Assembly: GCA_019426215.1 (NCBI GenBank)
Contig: CM033406.1
Span: 5,409,001 to 5,473,000, forward strand
Reading direction: 5' to 3'
DNA: 64,000 nucleotides
Source of the DNA: Buddleja alternifolia
Taxonomy: Eukaryota > Streptophyta > Magnoliopsida > Lamiales > Scrophulariaceae
Below the pieces are notes generated by a model. It was not told the origin of the DNA. It ran no database searches and saw nothing but the letters and a program-made list of their open reading frames with translations. The position numbers and the translations under genes were made by a program. Positions 60,146 to 64,000 of the stretch are shown in pieces (the first letter of the stretch is position 1; each line of letters starts with the position of its first letter).

Positions 60146-60894
60146 TGTTTCGAGATTTTAAACAAACTAGACTAGGGAAGGATTTCGAGTGTTCGATCCA
60201 AGCCCCTTGATAATTCACGACTTAGAATTATCTAATAACCCCTGCCTATATATGCTAATGGTGGTTTAAGTCTTGCAAATATTTTTGTTATGCAATGCTC
60301 GCAATCAATTAAGAGATAAACTAAAACTCGAGTAATTAATCAACACTTTAAAACTCAAGTAAAAATATACCTCCATGAATTCTCGGATGAATTCTTCTTG
60401 ATACAGGAATAGAGTGCTCAATTACAATGCTGCTAACAAACTACTTTATGCTACTGACTAGTTAATCTAGAATTAAACTAAGTCTAATTACGCCTACGAT
60501 TGCTAAAACTACTGAAAGAAAGAAATAAATTTTGCAGCGTTTTTCTGATTGTTTTTTCTTTTATGTTCTCCTCTTCTTTTTTGGCCGCCTATATCTTGGC
60601 CTTGGGAACCCACGTTCTTTTGTTCGGGAAACTGCCTTCAACCGTTTCTTTCAAAATTCTCAATTTGGCGCGTCTTCCTGGTTTTTGGGCCCTCTTCATT
60701 TTTTAGATTTGATTGTTGGGTTTTTATTAAATCAACCCATATCTTGGCATCTCTTGAATTTAATGGGAAATTTTCCTGCTTATCATTAATGGGCCTTGTC
60801 TTATTCATTTTTGGGCCCATTTTCTTCTTTTCGAATTTCCCCCATTTGGGCTTTTTGGGCATTTATAATTTGAAGGCCCATATTATTTTACAGT
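60146..60894 (-). mobile_element. Tat 5' LTR, cut by the Athila element
   Basis: Matches 46653-47414 throughout (TGTTTCGAG start, then aaactcgagtaatta, aattctcaatttggcgcg, ggcccatattatttta). The homology runs to ACAGT at 60894. The final GTAAACA seen in the 3' LTR is missing because the next element begins at 60895. Confidence 0.9.
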
Positions 60895-62432
60895 TGATAA
60901 GTGTGAGTTTTACACATTTGAGAGGTCAATAATTTCATGGTTTAGGTTCAAATATGTATGAATTTTACCACTTGTGGCTTTGATTCAAGGTAAAAATCAT
61001 AACAATAGAGAAATCAGCTGGAAGAAAATGCAATAATTCTGTATTTTGGACGCAGAATCTGAGAACGTGTTCTTCTACAAAGTTGTAGATCTATGTCTTA
61101 GATTCACGTGAGAACTTGAATCACTTGAATCTAAGATCTGAGGAAAACGTTATGAAGACACCACTATTGCTGCGCAGAAGGAAAAATGCTACGGGCAGCT
61201 GGACGAATCATAGAAACTTTTGACACCTAAAGACCATTAGTTGCCTCCTTTAATGATTGTAATGCATGTGTTGTGTGCCCCTTTCATTTATAATGCTGAT
61301 AGTTGTCTACTTTTGGGCATGTGTAGTGTGGGTTTTTACTTATGTTCATGATGAACATTAGTTGTCTTCCTTTAGGCATGTGCTATGTGTACCCTATTTG
61401 TATTCTTTTAGTGTATATTAGTTGTTATCCTCTAGTGCATACTAGTATAAATAGGGGTGTTGTTTCATGTCAAAAGGACCCAACACACAACAACACAAAA
61501 CACACTAACACTACACTCAAATAGGATACTTTCTCTTACAATAAGAAGGAGAGGTTCGAAATTGGCAGCTAGAGAGGAGATTGGAGCAAAGAAACGAGCA
61601 AGACGAAGAGAACGACGATTCAACACGAGTTCATCAATTATTAACAGGGAGCTTTTTATTTTCAGAATATTTGTCTATGAATAATTCTATGTTTTTAATT
61701 GTTTTTCCAATTATAATTATGAACTAAATTAATCAAACTAAGGCCATGTGAATGCCAATTTTATGAGTTTATATATATGAAGTGATTGTTCATTTTAATT
61801 CTATTATTGTTTTGTGTGTTAATTTTATGCTTTTATTCCAATCGTATGCTTGATCAACATATGTTTGCTAATTAGCCTAATTTATTATTTGAGAGAATAT
61901 ATATTAGGGTTCAAAGGAATTAACACATCACCCGAAAAACATGAGGAATTGCTCCTAGAGATAGGTATAGATTTCCGGGTGCTGTTAGCCGAATTAATCC
62001 GGGGAAATTCTAGAACTTGAATGCATGGTTAATGATTTGATTCTCGGATAGATATATTTAGAGAACCGTCACGTAATCATAGGATTATTCCAACCGAGAG
62101 ATCGGGTAATAATTATTTAAGATTTTTTCCACCAAAACAATAATAGTCTAATAATTAGAAGAATCACTCATATATATTTACAAATAATAAAGGTTGAAGC
62201 ATGTGCCTTAGTTGCTTTCTCATATAAGAATCTCAATCAAATTGTTAAGTCTTAGTTTTTACCTTTCTACTGTCAATTAATCAAAAATCTTTTAATTTAA
62301 TTCAATTGCTTTAAACTTGTTAATTCAAAATACGAGTCTCTGTGGGTTCGACATTCCGGACTTAATATCCATTCTATTACTACACACGACCAGTCCACTT
62401 GTTGTTTTATACACGTAAGGATTTTTCGTGTC
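60895..62432 (+). mobile_element. 5' LTR of Athila-type Gypsy
   Basis: A 1538-bp unit from TGATAAGTGTGAG to TTCGTGTCA, directly followed by a primer site and gag. A TATA box (agtataaatagggg) lies near 61444, then a leader with aacacacaacaacac. The 5 bp before it (ACAGT, 60890-60894) is the predicted target duplication. The partner is outside the window. Confidence 0.85.
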
Positions 62433-62438
62433 AAGTTT

Positions 62439-62456
62439 TTGGCGCCGTTTCCGGGG
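62439..62456 (+). other. Primer-binding site, tRNA-Asp type
   Basis: TGGCGCCGTTTCCGGGGA lies six bases after the LTR end. It is close to the tRNA-Asp-type sites used by Athila and related Gypsy elements. Confidence 0.8.
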
Positions 62457-62596
62457 ATTTTTTTCATTTTAGTTTTTGATTTTTTTTGTTTAAATTTTCA
62501 TAATTCTTAGTTTTTCGTTTATTTCTAACCTTTCTTTTATTTTGTTATTCTAATTTTTTTTTCTTGTGGTTATTTGTTAGGTGTAATTTGTGGTGC

Positions 62597-64000
62597 ATGA
62601 CCCGCTCTTCTAATGAGCCCCTATACAATTTTGAGCCGGAGATAGAGCGTGTTCTTCGATCTAGTAGACAAGCTCGAGAAATGACCGACAATCTAAATCC
62701 AAATGGGAATTTTCCCGACATAAATCTTCCGAAAAATAGGGAATGGCTGCAAAATCTTTTCCAAGCTATGCAACCGGCACCTCCTCAAAGACTTCCATCG
62801 GTCCGGGAAAGTCTACCTCCAAGGGTCCACACCATACCGGGACCCGTGATCTTTCCAAATTTCTATGCACCAAATTATCACATTCCGTCACACATCTTTA
62901 GCATGGTGCAAAGTGAACCCTTCTATGGAGAGCCCCATGAATCACCTCATGAGCATTTGGAGACTTTAGACGACACTCTCATGACTACCCAATTTCATCC
63001 ATGGGATCTTGATCCAATTCGTCTAAGAGTTTTCCACTTCTCATTAAAGGAAAGGGCGACCATGTGGTACAAGTCTCTACCACCCCAATCCATCACAACA
63101 TGGGGACAATTGGTTGATGCCTTTTTGAGCAAATTCTTTCCACCCTCCAAAATCAACGAGCTAAGGAGCAATATTAAAGAGTTTAAGCAAGGGAATCATG
63201 AGTCCTTAACCGAGGCATGGGCTAGATATAAAAACATGCTCCGAAAATGCCCGGATCACAATCTAAAGTTGACCGAGCAAGTACTACGATTCCATGATGG
63301 AGTCCGATCGCTCATCCGAAATAGGCTCAATGCCGGCGCCGGTGGTGATCTCATTGGGCTCGATTGCCAAAGTGTGTGGGACAAGATTGAGCAATTAACT
63401 CGGGAAGATGAACTCTATCCCGATGATGAAGAAGTCACACCCACCAGAAAAATTGCTTGTGTTCAAGAAGAAGTTGCTTTGGAAACAATGGTTGGCAATG
63501 TTAAGTATGTTGGAAATGCCAATCGACCTCAATTGAATTTTCATGTGCCCGAAAATTTTCCAAGAAGGCCAAATCCGGCACAAAACGCTCATACCGGTAT
63601 CTATCAAGCACCAAGGCCTTCATTCAACAACAACCAAGCTCAAAGGCAAGCCAATCCTCATGTACAAAGGCAAGTTAGGCCTCCCACAACCGATGAACGT
63701 CTCGATGAGGAAATAAAGAAATCGGATACAGCAATCAACGAACTCCGTAGTATGATGAAGGATTTGATGATGGAGATGAAGGATATGAAGACACAAATGG
63801 GTCAAATGGCAAGGGCGATCAGCGAGAGAGCCCCGGGAACTTTACCAAGTGACACGGAAAAGAACCCGAAAGAGCAATGCTATGCAATTACCTTGAGAAG
63901 TGGCAAACATGTAGCAAATGATGCTGTTCGCACATCGGCGCCCGAGCGCCCAGACAGCCACGCCCAGGCGCCTACGCTGCAACGCCTAGGCGCCAATTGC
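62597..64000 (+). CDS. Athila-type gag, uninterrupted, runs off the window
   Basis: From the ATG at 62597 the frame is open for 468 codons to the window end, with no stop. It has an N-terminal region with REMTDNLNPNGNFPDINLPK, then the capsid domain (HEHLETLDDTLMTTQFHPWD; KERATMWYKSLPPQSITTW; EFKQGNHESLTEAWARYKNM; VLRFHDGVRSLIRNRLNAGA). A Gln/Asn-rich linker follows, then a coiled coil near residues 370-410 (INELRSMMKDLMMEMKDMKT). CYAITLRSGKH near residue 432 is the Athila signature just upstream of the protease. It would coat the element's RNA. It is the only intact retroelement gene in the window, which suggests a young insertion. The end is arbitrary (window edge). Confidence 0.9.
   Translation, partial: MTRSSNEPLYNFEPEIERVLRSSRQAREMTDNLNPNGNFPDINLPKNREWLQNLFQAMQPAPPQRLPSVRESLPPRVHTIPGPVIFPNFYAPNYHIPSHIFSMVQSEPFYGEPHESPHEHLETLDDTLMTTQFHPWDLDPIRLRVFHFSLKERATMWYKSLPPQSITTWGQLVDAFLSKFFPPSKINELRSNIKEFKQGNHESLTEAWARYKNMLRKCPDHNLKLTEQVLRFHDGVRSLIRNRLNAGAGGDLIGLDCQSVWDKIEQLTREDELYPDDEEVTPTRKIACVQEEVALETMVGNVKYVGNANRPQLNFHVPENFPRRPNPAQNAHTGIYQAPRPSFNNNQAQRQANPHVQRQVRPPTTDERLDEEIKKSDTAINELRSMMKDLMMEMKDMKTQMGQMARAISERAPGTLPSDTEKNPKEQCYAITLRSGKHVANDAVRTSAPERPDSHAQAPTLQRLGANC

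Larger units (their letters stand above)
46653..60894 (-). mobile_element. Tat-lineage Ty3/Gypsy element with antisense PMD cargo
   Basis: A 14.2-kb minus-strand element with LTRs at 46653-47414 (3') and 60146-60894 (5', last bases displaced by an Athila insertion). Order from its 5' end: LTR, primer site, gag, protease, RT, RNase H, second RNase H, integrase, a 4.2-kb segment with an opposite-strand PMD pseudogene, polypurine tract, LTR. The two RNase H domains identify the Tat lineage (Ogre/Retand type). It is decayed throughout. Confidence 0.88.

Noticed and set aside
1..64000. tRNA, rRNA, CRISPR or bacterial operon features
   Set aside because: None seen. The only tRNA-like signals are primer-binding sites of retroelements, and the gene structure is eukaryotic.

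Overview
The window is a transposon-dense stretch of a flowering-plant nuclear genome, probably a eudicot. The evidence is several long LTR retrotransposons of the Ty1/Copia and Ty3/Gypsy (Tat and Athila) lineages and one spliced plant gene with GT-AG introns. There is no bacterial-type gene organisation, and I saw no rRNA, tRNA or CRISPR array. The species cannot be named from the sequence alone.

Layout. 1-2514 is an old plus-oriented LTR split by a young solo LTR (117-1653, exact 5-bp target duplication). 3003-5050 is a truncated Copia gag-protease. 5341-7151 is the 5' end of a minus-strand Tat-type Gypsy (gag, primer site, 523-bp LTR). 7152-8710 is a minus-strand, intron-containing fragment of an unrecognised cellular gene. 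8711-10318 holds LTR pieces in permuted order. 10319-35996 is a Russian-doll nest. Minus-strand Copia C (3' LTR 10319-12124, pol, gag) is split at 15687/32400 by plus-strand Copia A (15688-32399). A is split in its 5' LTR by plus-strand Copia B (15852-21378) and in its protease region by solo LTR D (25102-27273). C's gag, leader, primer site and a 5' LTR-like sequence follow at 32400-35996.

36249-44161 is the only confident host gene: a four-exon gene for a polytopic membrane protein of about 1135 residues that I recognise as NEF1 (NO EXINE FORMATION 1), needed for the pollen wall. Its start codon is only about 250 bp from an LTR. 44162-46652 is its 3' flank, with diverged repeats and a small Mutator-like MITE.

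46653-60894 is a large decayed minus-strand Tat Gypsy with dual RNase H. It carries, between integrase and 3' LTR and on the opposite strand, a captured plant-mobile-domain (PMD) gene, now a pseudogene. A solo LTR of the same family sits in its reverse transcriptase. 60895-64000 is the 5' end of a plus-strand Athila-type Gypsy, with its LTR, primer site and an uninterrupted gag running off the window. It is inserted in the Tat element's 5' LTR.

Apart from NEF1 and the Athila gag, every coding region is interrupted by stops, frameshifts or insertions. The biology here is one pollen-wall gene in a graveyard of nested retroelements. The most unusual item is the antisense PMD cargo gene of the Tat element.
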